Shown: positions 45,256 to 54,370 of the stretch, in pieces
Numbering within the stretch: the stretch's first letter is position 1
Layout of the letters: every line of letters begins with the position of its first letter
NCBI RefSeq assembly: GCF_001544475.1
Contig: NZ_FCNW02000008.1
Location: 62,001-126,000, forward strand
Source: Caballeronia humi
Lineage (GTDB): Bacteria; Pseudomonadota; Gammaproteobacteria; Burkholderiales; Burkholderiaceae
Direction: 5' to 3'
Length of the DNA: 64,000 nt
Position numbers and translations under genes: made by a program
Notes under the pieces: model-generated
The model's database searches: none
What the model saw: only the letters and a program-made list of their open reading frames with translations
What the model was told of the DNA's origin: nothing

Positions 45256-46317
45256 ATGAAACGTCTGTTCTTGAAAACCCTAATTGCGGTCATGGCGCTG
45301 CCAATGATCGGTATCGCACATGCCGACAACAAGGGGTTAGTTGCTGTGTCCATGCCGACCAAGTCGTCGGCGCGCTGGATTGCCGATGGCAATAACATGG
45401 TCAAGTATCTGCAGGCGGATGGTTACTCCACCGATCTCCAGTATGGCGACGATGACATTCCGAATCAGCTCGCGCAAATCGAGAACATGGTCACCAAGAA
45501 ACCGAAGGTGCTGGTGATAGCAGCAATCGATGGGACGACGCTGACCGATGTGCTCAAAAAGGCGCACGATGCGGGCATCAAGGTCATTGCATACGATCGC
45601 CTGATCAAGGGCACGGCCGATGTCGATTACTATGCGACGTTTGATAACTACAAGGTCGGCGTGCTGCAGGCGCAGTCCATTGTCGACAAGCTCGGTCTGA
45701 AACAGGGTAAAGGCCCTTTCAATATCGAACTGTTCGGTGGTTCGCCCGACGACAACAACGCCTTCTTCTTCTATAACGGCGCGATGAGCGTGCTGGATCC
45801 GTACATCAAGAGCGGCAAGCTGGTGGTGCGCAGCAAGCAGTTTGGTATGAACAAGGTCGGTACGTTGCGCTGGGATGGCGCCGTCGCTCAGGCCCGTATG
45901 GACAATCTGCTGTCCGCTTACTACGGCAATGCCAAGCTCGACGCCGTGTTGAGCCCGTATGACGGCCTGAGCATTGGCATTCTGTCGTCGGTCAAGGGCG
46001 TGGGTTATTGCACGGCTCAGCAGCCGTGCCCGATCGTCAGCGGGCAGGACGCCGAGGTTCCTTCGGTCAAGTCCATTCTGCACAACGAGCAGTACTCGAC
46101 CGTGTTCAAGGACACGCGTCAGCTCGCCAAGGTGACGGTTGCGATGATCGACGCGATGGCACAAGGCAAGCAGCCGGAGGTGAACGACACCAAAACCTAC
46201 AACAACGGTGTGAAGGTTGTTCCGTCGTATCTGCTCAACCCGGTACTGGTGGATGGCTCCAACTGGAAGCCGATCCTGATTGACAGCGGCTACTACACGG
46301 AAGCGCAGGTCAAGTAA
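45256..46317 (+). CDS. chvE: multiple-sugar-binding periplasmic protein ChvE
   Basis: A 353-residue periplasmic binding protein (SBP family 2). The Sec signal peptide [23 protein letters not shown] ends near residue 23. The mature protein has the ChvE hallmark stretches [55 protein letters not shown] and [14 protein letters not shown]. The length equals that of Agrobacterium ChvE. It binds arabinose, glucose, galactose, xylose and similar aldoses for the GguAB importer and, in Agrobacterium, also signals chemotaxis and vir induction. No VirA partner is seen here. AAGGAGA precedes the ATG. Confidence 0.92.
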   Translation: MKRLFLKTLIAVMALPMIGIAHADNKGLVAVSMPTKSSARWIADGNNMVKYLQADGYSTDLQYGDDDIPNQLAQIENMVTKKPKVLVIAAIDGTTLTDVLKKAHDAGIKVIAYDRLIKGTADVDYYATFDNYKVGVLQAQSIVDKLGLKQGKGPFNIELFGGSPDDNNAFFFYNGAMSVLDPYIKSGKLVVRSKQFGMNKVGTLRWDGAVAQARMDNLLSAYYGNAKLDAVLSPYDGLSIGILSSVKGVGYCTAQQPCPIVSGQDAEVPSVKSILHNEQYSTVFKDTRQLAKVTVAMIDAMAQGKQPEVNDTKTYNNGVKVVPSYLLNPVLVDGSNWKPILIDSGYYTEAQVK

Positions 46318-46406
46318 GGCAATATCGAAGTCAAGTCTGTCGCCGGAGGCGCCACGCGCGCTCCGGCTAGCGGACCCTGCACAACATCACAAATTCAGGA
46401 GACGGC

Positions 46407-47942
46407 GTGGCGGACGAGACCATCCTGTCCATGCGCAGCATCACCAAGACGTTTCCGGGTGTCAAAGCACTCGATAATGTCAATCTGACGGTCAAAGCCG
46501 GAGAAATCCATGCGATCGTCGGTGAGAATGGCGCGGGCAAGTCCACTCTCATGAAGGTGCTGAGCGGTGTATATCCGCACGGGTCCTACGAGGGGGAAAT
46601 CCACTTCGAAGGGCAGGTGCAACGCTTCACGGACATCCGCGATAGCGAAGAGCGCGGCATCATCATCATCCATCAGGAATTGGCATTGGTGCCGATGCTC
46701 TCGATCACCGAAAACATTTTCCTTGGCAATGAACGGGCGCGATGTGGCGTGATCGATTGGCACGCGGCGCATAAGCGCACGCGCGAATTGCTGCGGCGCG
46801 TCGGTCTGAACGAGTCGCCCGATGCTACTGTAGGAAAGCTCGGCGTCGGCAAGCAGCAGCTGGTGGAAATTGCCAAGGCGCTGTCAAAGCGCGTGAAGCT
46901 GCTGATCCTCGACGAACCCACTGCGAGTCTGAACGAGACCGATAGTGCCGCGCTGCTGAAACTGCTGCTGGAACTCCAGGCACAACGTATTTGCTGCATT
47001 CTCATTTCGCACAAACTCAACGAGATTACACAGGTCGCGGATCAGATTACCGTCATCCGCGACGGAAGCACGATCGAGACGCTCGACTGCGCCGCAAGCG
47101 AGATCAGCGAGGATCGCATTATTCGCGGCATGGTCGGCCGTGACATGGAACACCGTTATCCGCAGCGCACGCCGCAGATCGGCGACGTCATCTTCGAAGT
47201 ACGCGACTGGCACGTGTTCCACGAACAGTATTCGGAGCGGGAGGTCATCAAGGGCATCGACCTGAACGTGCGCAAGGGCGAAGTCGTCGGCATCGCCGGA
47301 CTGATGGGATCGGGCCGCACCGAACTGGCCATGAGTATCTTCGGGCGCTCGTATGGTCGGCGGATCAGCGGACAGGTGCTGATCGACGGCCAGACAGTGG
47401 ATGTATCGACCATCGGCAAGGCCATCAAGCATGGCATTGCCTATGTGACCGAGGATCGCAAGGGGTATGGCCTGATCCTCGAGCAGGAAATCCGCAAAAA
47501 CGTGTCGCTCGCCAATCTCGCCGAAGTGTCCGATCACGGTGTGATCGATGAACACGCCGAGGCAAAGGTTGCGCAGCAGTATCGCGAATCGTTGCGCATC
47601 CGCAGTTCGGGCATCCAGCAACGGGTGGTCAATCTCTCGGGCGGCAATCAGCAGAAGGTCGTGCTGAGCAAGTGGCTGTTTACAAAGCCGCGTCTGCTGA
47701 TTCTCGATGAACCCACGCGAGGTATCGATGTCGGGGCCAAATACGAGATCTACACCATCATCGACGAGCTGGCGCGCAGGGGCGAAGGGATTCTGATGAT
47801 TTCGTCCGAAATGCCGGAGCTGCTTGGGATGTGCGACCGCATCTACGTGATGAACGAAGGTCGGCTCGTGGTCGAGCTCGATCGAAACGAAGCGAGCCAA
47901 GAACGTATCATGCGCGCCATTGTGAATGCCGGTCATGCGTGA
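46407..47942 (+). CDS. gguA: sugar ABC transporter ATPase GguA
   Basis: A 511-residue ATPase with two ABC domains, as in all sugar importers of the CUT2 class. Domain 1 has Walker [10 protein letters not shown] (39-47), signature-like [14 protein letters not shown] and Walker B LLILDEPT. Domain 2 has the degenerate P-loop [10 protein letters not shown] and signature [15 protein letters not shown] with [14 protein letters not shown]. It pairs with GguB downstream and ChvE upstream. The GTG at 46407 is supported by AGGAG five bases before it. Confidence 0.93.
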   Translation: MADETILSMRSITKTFPGVKALDNVNLTVKAGEIHAIVGENGAGKSTLMKVLSGVYPHGSYEGEIHFEGQVQRFTDIRDSEERGIIIIHQELALVPMLSITENIFLGNERARCGVIDWHAAHKRTRELLRRVGLNESPDATVGKLGVGKQQLVEIAKALSKRVKLLILDEPTASLNETDSAALLKLLLELQAQRICCILISHKLNEITQVADQITVIRDGSTIETLDCAASEISEDRIIRGMVGRDMEHRYPQRTPQIGDVIFEVRDWHVFHEQYSEREVIKGIDLNVRKGEVVGIAGLMGSGRTELAMSIFGRSYGRRISGQVLIDGQTVDVSTIGKAIKHGIAYVTEDRKGYGLILEQEIRKNVSLANLAEVSDHGVIDEHAEAKVAQQYRESLRIRSSGIQQRVVNLSGGNQQKVVLSKWLFTKPRLLILDEPTRGIDVGAKYEIYTIIDELARRGEGILMISSEMPELLGMCDRIYVMNEGRLVVELDRNEASQERIMRAIVNAGHA

Positions 47943-47970
47943 CCTATCTACATCGAATCAAGGCCATTTA

Positions 47971-49125
47971 ATGAAACTCGGCTTTCTCAAGAACAATCTG
48001 CGCGACTACGGCCTGCTGCTGTCGTTGGTCGTTATCATGGGGTTCTTCCAGTTCCAGACCGACGGCGTGCTGATGCAGCCGTTGAACATCACCAATCTGG
48101 TTCTGCAGAACAGCTACATCATTGTGATGGCGCTGGGCATGCTGCTCGTCATCGTGGCCGGCTACATCGATCTGTCCGTCGGATCGGTCAGCGGCTTTAT
48201 CGGCGGGCTAGCCGCGGTGCTGATCGTGCAGTACTCGTGGCCTGTAGTGCCGACGATCATCGTGGCGCTTCTGGTGGGAGCGTTGATCGGTGCGGCGCAG
48301 GGCTGGTTCGTGGCTTACGCGCGCATTCCGTCGTTTATCGTGACGCTGGCAGGGATGCTTATTTTCAAGGGGCTCGCACTGGCGCTGTTGCAAGGCCAAT
48401 CGGTCGGGCCGTTCCCGCTGCGATTTCAGCGGATCAGCACGGGCTTTCTGCCTGATCCGTTCGGTGGCACGGACTTCCGGGTGCTGTCCCTGATCGTGGG
48501 CGTCTTCCTGGCGTTGGGCCTGGTCGCGGCGGAGGTGCGCAAGCGCCGCAAGGCACTGGCACACGATATGGACGTCGAACCGGTGGCGTTCTTCGTGGCG
48601 AAGAACGTGTTGTTCGCGGGAGCCGTTACCTATCTGGTGTGGCTGCTTTCCACGTACAAGGGCTTGCCCGACGTGTTGATCCTGATGGCCGTGCTGATCC
48701 TGATCTACCAGTTCGTGACCAATCGCACGACGATCGGTCGCCGTATCTATGCGCTGGGCGGCAACGAGAAGGCGACGCGTTTGTCGGGCGTGAACACCGC
48801 GCGTCTGTCTTTCCTGACCTTTGTGAACATGGGAGTATTGGCGGCAGTGGCGGGTCTGATTTTCGCGGCACGCCTGAACACGGCAACGCCGAAGGCTGGC
48901 CTCGGCTTCGAGCTCGATGTGATCGCGGCCTGTTTCATCGGCGGAGCATCGGCCTCCGGGGGCGTGGGCAAAGTGGTGGGCGCGGTGATCGGCGCTTTCA
49001 TCATGGGCGTGATGAACAACGGCATGTCGATCATGGGCATTGGCATTGATTACCAGCAAGTGATCAAGGGGATGGTCTTGTTGGCGGCGGTGTTTCTTGA
49101 TGTCTACAACCGTAACCGCGCCTGA
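47971..49125 (+). CDS. gguB: sugar ABC transporter permease GguB
   Basis: A 384-residue permease of the RbsC/XylH type with about ten membrane helices. Typical stretches are MLLVIVAGYIDLSVGSVSGFIG, IPSFIVTLAGMLIFKGL, GRRIYALGGNEKATRLSGVNT and the C-terminal GGVGKVVGAVIGAFIMGVMNNGMS. The ATG at 47971 starts 28 bp after the gguA stop; an upstream in-frame ATG at 47926 would overlap gguA. It completes the ChvE-GguAB monosaccharide importer. Confidence 0.93.
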   Translation: MKLGFLKNNLRDYGLLLSLVVIMGFFQFQTDGVLMQPLNITNLVLQNSYIIVMALGMLLVIVAGYIDLSVGSVSGFIGGLAAVLIVQYSWPVVPTIIVALLVGALIGAAQGWFVAYARIPSFIVTLAGMLIFKGLALALLQGQSVGPFPLRFQRISTGFLPDPFGGTDFRVLSLIVGVFLALGLVAAEVRKRRKALAHDMDVEPVAFFVAKNVLFAGAVTYLVWLLSTYKGLPDVLILMAVLILIYQFVTNRTTIGRRIYALGGNEKATRLSGVNTARLSFLTFVNMGVLAAVAGLIFAARLNTATPKAGLGFELDVIAACFIGGASASGGVGKVVGAVIGAFIMGVMNNGMSIMGIGIDYQQVIKGMVLLAAVFLDVYNRNRA

Positions 49126-49756
49126 CGGGACACGACAACACGTCCTTTGTCTCTCCGAGAGCCTGTCACGATTAACTCCGGGCGTATTCGATTTCTTGTG
49201 TGTGAAACGGGCGGGTAGTAAAGCCCGATGTCGATGCGCTCGGAATGAAGCAAAACCAACTGGGTCATTGCGCTTGTTTGCTCGCGGTGTGAGCCGGTCC
49301 ATTTGGTCATCACGTGCCGCAAACACATCTGTTACGTCACGTCGATCGGTACGTTGAGCGTACCGGCTTTCGAGGGCATTGACATCTCACTACAGTCGTA
49401 CGTGGGATCTGATCCTTCCATCGACGCCGCGCTCATGGTTGGCATGTTGCTCGTGGGTTACTGCTTTGGAATTCGTTCGGCCGTTCGTCCTTGCGAAGAG
49501 GTTGATCTCAACCTTGCATATCGCGGCGTACCGCCAGGGCCGCTTCCCTCTTATCGAGGCGTGCGAATGGCAGATCGTGAGTGCGAAGCCGACCCTTTGC
49601 CCTGGAGTCTATGACGTCCGCAAAGGGTCGAAAGTGCTAGTCCACTGATGGAGGTGCTGGCTCTCCGAGGTTAGCTAATTGCTGCAGCAACAGTCTATCG
49701 GCCGTCCATGTTCTTGACACGACATGAACTAACGGCAGGTTTGGTCAGCGTCTCGG
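49126..49756. other. gene-poor stretch between gguB and the OLD nuclease gene
   Basis: No intact gene. The middle holds a transposase fragment (annotated separately). The left part (49126-49387) has only stop-broken frames. The right part (49546-49756) has none worth calling. No clear terminal inverted repeats of an insertion sequence were found by eye. Confidence 0.5.
49388..49545 (+). pseudogene. remnant of an IS1182/IS5-like transposase N-terminal domain
   Basis: Translated in one frame (49411-49524) the DNA reads DPSIDAALMVGMLLVGYCFG followed by IRS and CEEVDLNLAYR. This is the DUF772-type N-terminal domain of DDE transposases, which usually reads PSIDPxLMxRMLLVGYCFGIRSERRLCEEVxLNLAYRW. 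The expected preceding HYSR lies in another frame (49388), and the expected WF after AYR is lost, so at least two frameshifts exist. No catalytic DDE region follows. It marks an old insertion next to the nuclease gene. Confidence 0.72.
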
Positions 49757-51637
49757 CTACGTTCCCTTAACCTTGCCCAGGATCTGCATGAGCATCTCTG
49801 GTACTGCGCCCTTGGCTTGAAGTGTTGCGGTACGATAGGTGAGTTGATTTTTCGCGAGCGTGATACCTGCCGCAGCCTCGATGTGATTGCAGGCCGCAAT
49901 CCATTCGTTCCAGTTCGCCGACAGGAATGTTTCAAGGTTATCCTCGAAGATCGCTACCTCATTAGCGACGATCGTAGCGGGGAAGTCCTCTTCAGCCCGC
50001 CCGAAATATTTCAGCGCCACGCGATTCTCTGTCGCATGGGCTTTCCGCTCTTCGACGATCTTTTCTGGTGTCTTCCCTTTGGCCTTTGCGCGCGCTTCAA
50101 ACCCGCTATCTGCATCAAACAACGCATACACTGGGATGCCAATCGACGTCAGGATCGCATGTGCGAGCGGGATGGATGTCTTACCTCCTACAGGAACAAT
50201 GGAAACGCCAGCAGTTTCAAGTGAGCCGACAAAGGTCTTATCGGCGATTCCGTGAAACACCGACGACTCTGTCGTGCCTTCTACGATGAAAGCGCGATGC
50301 GCGAAGAGCGCCACGGCAAGCTGATTCGCTACGATGCCATCGATCTGACGGTCGACCGTCTCGCCGCTATGTACACCATTCAGCTTTGCTTTTACGTCAG
50401 CAACTGTAGCGAGGTGGGCCGTGACGACAGGCGTCTCGTCAGACGACCTCGTGAGCCGCCTAACCTGATTAAAATGTCGCGCCTCCAGAAAATAAGGACT
50501 GTGCGTCGCATAGGTCACTTGAATGCGCTTAGAGGTGTCCTCGGCAAGCGATCGGAGCACCTTCGCAAACGCTTGGGCTTGGATCGGGTGCTGGAAAAGC
50601 TCCGGCTCCTCAATCGCTAAACAAATGACGCCCTCCGCCGACGCTGTTCCCGACTGCGCGAGAAGTTGAAGGGCGGAGATCAGAAGCGTCCGCTGAAAGC
50701 CATGTCCCTGTCGCTCGACCGCAGTCTCGGTCTTGCCGTCAAGCACTGCAACCTCGAAGATGGTACGAGGAGCCTTGAGTTCAACCTCTGCAGGGGCGAC
50801 AGTGACTGCCCGACCAGGCGAGTAAGAAGTGACGACCTCGTTGAGCTGCGTCGTTATCATCTCAAGCTGCGCCTTAAACTTCTCCTCATAGACACTCTGC
50901 TGCTTCGCGCGAGATTCCTGGACAATCTTCGCGATCTCTTCGTCTGCGGCGGCTCGATCGATTGAACGCTCAAGAATTCGGCCGATGACGCTTAACTTTC
51001 CGTCGACCGACTCCTCGCTTGCCCGAAGGTCTGCAGCGACTAAGACGAAGTCGAAAAGTCCGCTCATCTTGCCGCCACTGTTAAAGCCAAAGAAGTTGGT
51101 CTGCAAGGCTTCGGGAGCGTCGACAAGCAGGTCGGTGTGAGCAGACTCCCAAGTCATCATCGCTTGATCAACGGCTGCACCTGTATTTGCTGCTGCGAGA
51201 TCTAGATCCGCGCGGATCCTTCGGAGATTCGCGTATAGATCCTTCTTCGCCGTCGCACCTCCGGCTGCTTTGATCGCGTTGAATTCTGGAAAGCCCTTCG
51301 CATTCGCCGAAAGTACCTCAGAACCGTCGGTCGCCCAACGCTTCCATGCTGTGAAAGTTTCAACTCCTGCAGGAGCGTACTTGCCAAGCGCTTCGCGATC
51401 CTTTTCGGTGAGGTCGCAAAAGGTCACTTGAACCTCGACGTTCTCGGATGTCACTCCGAAGGAGCAGTCCTTCTCGGTCAGTGAATTGGGTTTGCCGTTG
51501 AAGTACCAATCGAGCGCTCTCAGCACAGTTGACTTGCCCGCACCATTCGGCCCAATAAACGTTGTAACCGTATCAAAGGGAATCGTCACATCCTTTAACG
51601 CGCGAAAGTTTCTTACGCGAACAGATTGAATCTTCAT
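49757..51637 (-). CDS. OLD-family ATP-dependent endonuclease (ABC ATPase plus TOPRIM)
   Basis: A 626-residue protein. The N-terminal ABC/SMC-type ATPase has Walker A GPNGAGKST at 29-37, a signature-like QGHGFQR at 310-316, Walker B CLAIEEPEL at about 339-347, and the switch His in TYATHSPYF. The C-terminal TOPRIM nuclease has Glu453 (IVEGTTE) and Asp508/Asp510 (LFDADSG). The OLD family includes phage P2 Old and GajA of the Gabija defence system. No UvrD-like helicase (GajB) is adjacent, so this looks like a class 1 single-gene OLD. Composition is less GC-rich than the flanks, and a transposase scar lies downstream, both signs of transfer. Confidence 0.93.
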   Translation of the reverse strand: MKIQSVRVRNFRALKDVTIPFDTVTTFIGPNGAGKSTVLRALDWYFNGKPNSLTEKDCSFGVTSENVEVQVTFCDLTEKDREALGKYAPAGVETFTAWKRWATDGSEVLSANAKGFPEFNAIKAAGGATAKKDLYANLRRIRADLDLAAANTGAAVDQAMMTWESAHTDLLVDAPEALQTNFFGFNSGGKMSGLFDFVLVAADLRASEESVDGKLSVIGRILERSIDRAAADEEIAKIVQESRAKQQSVYEEKFKAQLEMITTQLNEVVTSYSPGRAVTVAPAEVELKAPRTIFEVAVLDGKTETAVERQGHGFQRTLLISALQLLAQSGTASAEGVICLAIEEPELFQHPIQAQAFAKVLRSLAEDTSKRIQVTYATHSPYFLEARHFNQVRRLTRSSDETPVVTAHLATVADVKAKLNGVHSGETVDRQIDGIVANQLAVALFAHRAFIVEGTTESSVFHGIADKTFVGSLETAGVSIVPVGGKTSIPLAHAILTSIGIPVYALFDADSGFEARAKAKGKTPEKIVEERKAHATENRVALKYFGRAEEDFPATIVANEVAIFEDNLETFLSANWNEWIAACNHIEAAAGITLAKNQLTYRTATLQAKGAVPEMLMQILGKVKGT

Positions 51638-51808
51638 CGCGGATCCGTGTGCTCTTTTTTAACGACAAGTTACGGACGCCGGCTACGACTATTCAGAGGA
51701 GCAGCCGATCGCCAGTTCATTCGCTAACTTTCTGCGCGCCGCTAGGTGGCACCGCGCGTTAGTCCGTTTTGGTCGCGTGGTGGAAGCCGTTGAGCGTGTC
51801 CCAGGGGT

Positions 51809-52102
51809 CTAGTCAACGACCGCTATATGATGATCCCATGAGCTATGCTTTCCGGACGGGAAAGGCCGACGCCCGGGAAATGTCTGGGCGACGATCGTAA
51901 GCCGTGACATCTGATCGAGATCGAAACGTCGCCAGTCAGGCAAATCACCATTGCTACTCCGCCCTCCCGTCTGATAACAGAGAATCTGCCGAACTCCTTT
52001 AGTAGAGCCATATATATGGGGCTCAGCGATGCGCAGAAGATCGCGGTAATGAAACTCTATCAACTGCTTTTGTGCGATAGCTTCCAATATCAGTCGTTCC
52101 AT
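51809..52102 (-). CDS. small WYL-domain-like protein
   Basis: A 97-residue protein with no separate DNA-binding domain. The pattern ILEAIAQKQLIEFHY, RIAEPHIYGSTKG, RQILCYQT, LPDWRRFDLDQMSRL and TFPGRRP matches the WYL-like ligand-binding fold. WYL domains in other proteins bind nucleic acid or nucleotide ligands and often control phage-defence genes. The ATG at 52102 has GAGGG upstream. The gene is 171 bp upstream of the OLD gene on the same strand. A functional link is possible, but small solo WYL-like proteins also occur alone in proteobacteria. Confidence 0.72.
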   Translation of the reverse strand: MERLILEAIAQKQLIEFHYRDLLRIAEPHIYGSTKGVRQILCYQTGGRSSNGDLPDWRRFDLDQMSRLTIVAQTFPGRRPFPSGKHSSWDHHIAVVD

Positions 52103-52268
52103 TTGACCCTCGGTTTGTTGTCCAGCAAGACCTGCTCGTCGGTAGCAACGAGACGGCAATACCTGCCAGAAAATTTATCGTATGATCAATGTAACCGGTA
52201 AACGTTGCCGACGCCAGAGCGAATTGTTCGAGGCCGATTAACCTCAGACCGCCTGGGAGTTGGCTTCG

Positions 52269-53171
52269 TTACCCCAACTCCTCCCCCAAAAACTCCACAC
52301 AAACTCTAACCTTCGCCGAAGCCGCCACTCTAGCCGGATAAACCGCCCAAACATTAGCGCTTTGGGTAACGTCGGGCAGCACCTGCACCAACGCCCCACT
52401 TTCAAGCAAGGGCCGAACATCCCACATCGACCGCAGCACAATCCCTCGCCCGGCAAGCGCCCATTGCACCGCCACCTCCCCATGATTAGTAGACAAAGGC
52501 CCGGTCACCTTAATAGAAGTCATCTCCCCACGCACGCTCAAACGCCAGAGCCCAAACGGATGATCCCGTTCCTTGATCGCAAGACACTGATGCGCCCCAA
52601 GATCCGCCACCGTCTTCGGCACCCCATGCTTCTCCACATACCCCGGCGACGCACACAAAACCCGATGATTCTCCGCCAGCTTCTTCGCGATCAAATGCGG
52701 CGCGATGTCATCGCCGATCCGCACATCGAGATCGAACCCTTCCCCCGCGACATCCACGATCCGATCAAACAACTCCAGCCGCACGCTCAACTGCGGATAC
52801 CGCTCCGTCAATCGTGCCAGAGCAGGCGCCACAACATGCCGCCCAAACCCAAAACTACTGGACACCGAAAGCGTCCCCCGTGGCAGGCGTCTCGTAGTCG
52901 AAACGTCCTCGACTAGCTGATCGACGTCGTCCAGAATCTTCTCGGCCCATGCGTAAACGCGCTCTCCCGCCTCGGTAATCGCCACCCGACGCGTCGACCG
53001 GTGCAGCAGTCGCGTGCCGAGGTCCGCCTCCAGCACGCTCACCCGCTTGCTGACATACGCTGCCGACACCGAAAGCGCGTCGGCAGCCGCGCTGAAGCTG
53101 GCTTTGCGAGCAACGAGGCAGAAAACACGCAGGTCGTCGAGATTCGGCGTAGGGTTCAAAACTTTCTTCAC
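52269..53171 (-). CDS. LysR-family regulator (DmlR-like)
   Basis: About 300 residues. The N-terminal winged helix begins NLDDLRVFCLVARKASFSAA and AYVSKRVSVLEADLGTRLL, a style typical of DmlR and the larger CrgA-like LysR group; the effector domain follows. The gene is divergent from the tartrate/D-malate dehydrogenase gene, as dmlR is from dmlA in E. coli. The start is uncertain. There is no ATG near the N-terminus; GTG 53171, TTG 53159 and TTG 53201 are candidates. GTG is given because the TTG at 53201 lacks a ribosome site and crowds the divergent promoter. Confidence 0.87.
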   Translation of the reverse strand: MKKVLNPTPNLDDLRVFCLVARKASFSAAADALSVSAAYVSKRVSVLEADLGTRLLHRSTRRVAITEAGERVYAWAEKILDDVDQLVEDVSTTRRLPRGTLSVSSSFGFGRHVVAPALARLTERYPQLSVRLELFDRIVDVAGEGFDLDVRIGDDIAPHLIAKKLAENHRVLCASPGYVEKHGVPKTVADLGAHQCLAIKERDHPFGLWRLSVRGEMTSIKVTGPLSTNHGEVAVQWALAGRGIVLRSMWDVRPLLESGALVQVLPDVTQSANVWAVYPARVAASAKVRVCVEFLGEELG

Positions 53172-53265
53172 GATACGTGCATAGTGGCTTAACCAAAACA
53201 ACGATTCTAAGATGTTCGAGCAGGAATAAACTATCCCTCATCGACACTTTCATCAGGAGACTCGC

Positions 53266-54345
53266 ATGAGCAAGACATACCGGATCGCCGTCATTCCCGG
53301 AGACGGAATCGGCAAGGAAGTGATGCCCGAAGGCCTGCGCGCGCTCGACGCCGTCAGCAAGCGCTTCAATATCGCGATTGAATACCAGCACATCGAGTGG
53401 GCAAGCTGCGACTACTACGCCAAGCACGGCCAGATGATGCCGGACGACTGGAAGTCGCAGCTCGAAGGCGCCGACGCGATCCTCTTCGGCGCGGTCGGCT
53501 GGCCCGACACCGTGCCCGATCACGTCTCGCTCTGGGGATCGCTACTCAAGTTTCGCCGCGAATTCGACCAGTACATCAACCTGCGCCCGGCGCGTCTCTT
53601 CGACGGCGTGCCCTCCCCGCTCGCGGGCCGCAAAGCCGGCGACATCGACTTCATGATCGTGCGCGAAAACACCGAAGGCGAATATTCGTCGGTCGGCGGC
53701 ACGATGTTCGAAGGCACGGACCGCGAACTCGTGATGCAGCAATCGATCTTCACGCGCAAGGGCTCGGAGCGCGTGCTGAAGTTCGCATTCGATCTCGCCA
53801 TGCGCCGCGAGAAGAAGATCACCGTCGCGACGAAAAGCAACGGCATCTCGATCAGCATGCCGTGGTGGGATGCACGCGCCGCCGAAGTCGCCGCGCTCTA
53901 CCCCGACGTGAAATGGGACAAGCAGCACATCGACATCCTCTGCGCGCGCTTCGTGCTGAACCCGGATCGCTTCGACGTGGTCGTCGCGACCAATCTCTTC
54001 GGCGACATCCTCTCGGACCTGGGCCCCGCGTGCACCGGCACGATCGGCATCGCGCCGTCGGGCAACCTGAATCCGGAAGGCACGTTCCCGTCGCTCTTCG
54101 AACCGGTCCACGGCTCGGCACCCGACATCTCCGGCAAGAACATCGCCAACCCGATCGCGATGGTCTGGTCCGCCGCGATGATGCTCGACTTCCTCGGCGG
54201 CGGCCAGGGCGTGGAACGCGAAGCGCACGACGCAATGCTTGCCGCCATCGAAGCGGTATTGAAGGAAGGCCCGCATACCGGCGACCTCGGCGGCAAGGCC
54301 AATACGACCGAAGTCGGCAAGGCCATTGCCGAACGCCTCGCGTGA
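53266..54345 (+). CDS. tartrate dehydrogenase/decarboxylase or D-malate dehydrogenase
   Basis: A 359-residue member of the isocitrate/isopropylmalate dehydrogenase family (TtuC/DmlA group). It uses NAD and a divalent metal to oxidise and decarboxylate D-malate or tartrate. Visible sites: IPGDGIGKEVMPEGLRAL at the start, SLLKFRREFDQYINLRPARL, VRENTEGEYSSVGG, the catalytic-Lys region and NLFGDILSDLGPACTGTIG with metal-binding Asp, then EPVHGSAPDISGKNIANP. AGGAGA precedes the ATG. It heads a plus-strand operon of four genes. TtuC and DmlA cannot be separated without a tree. Confidence 0.93.
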   Translation: MSKTYRIAVIPGDGIGKEVMPEGLRALDAVSKRFNIAIEYQHIEWASCDYYAKHGQMMPDDWKSQLEGADAILFGAVGWPDTVPDHVSLWGSLLKFRREFDQYINLRPARLFDGVPSPLAGRKAGDIDFMIVRENTEGEYSSVGGTMFEGTDRELVMQQSIFTRKGSERVLKFAFDLAMRREKKITVATKSNGISISMPWWDARAAEVAALYPDVKWDKQHIDILCARFVLNPDRFDVVVATNLFGDILSDLGPACTGTIGIAPSGNLNPEGTFPSLFEPVHGSAPDISGKNIANPIAMVWSAAMMLDFLGGGQGVEREAHDAMLAAIEAVLKEGPHTGDLGGKANTTEVGKAIAERLA

Positions 54346-54370
54346 TCGAAGTGTGAAAGGAGTCTGCAAC

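Noticed and set aside
45256-49125. xylose-specific importer xylFGH
   Set aside because: The binding protein matches ChvE more closely than XylF, and no xylA, xylB or xylR gene is adjacent. ChvE-GguAB is the better name.
49757-51637. Gabija defence system
   Set aside because: The nuclease is OLD/GajA-like, but there is no UvrD-type helicase (GajB) next to it. The neighbours are a small WYL-like gene and a transposase scar.
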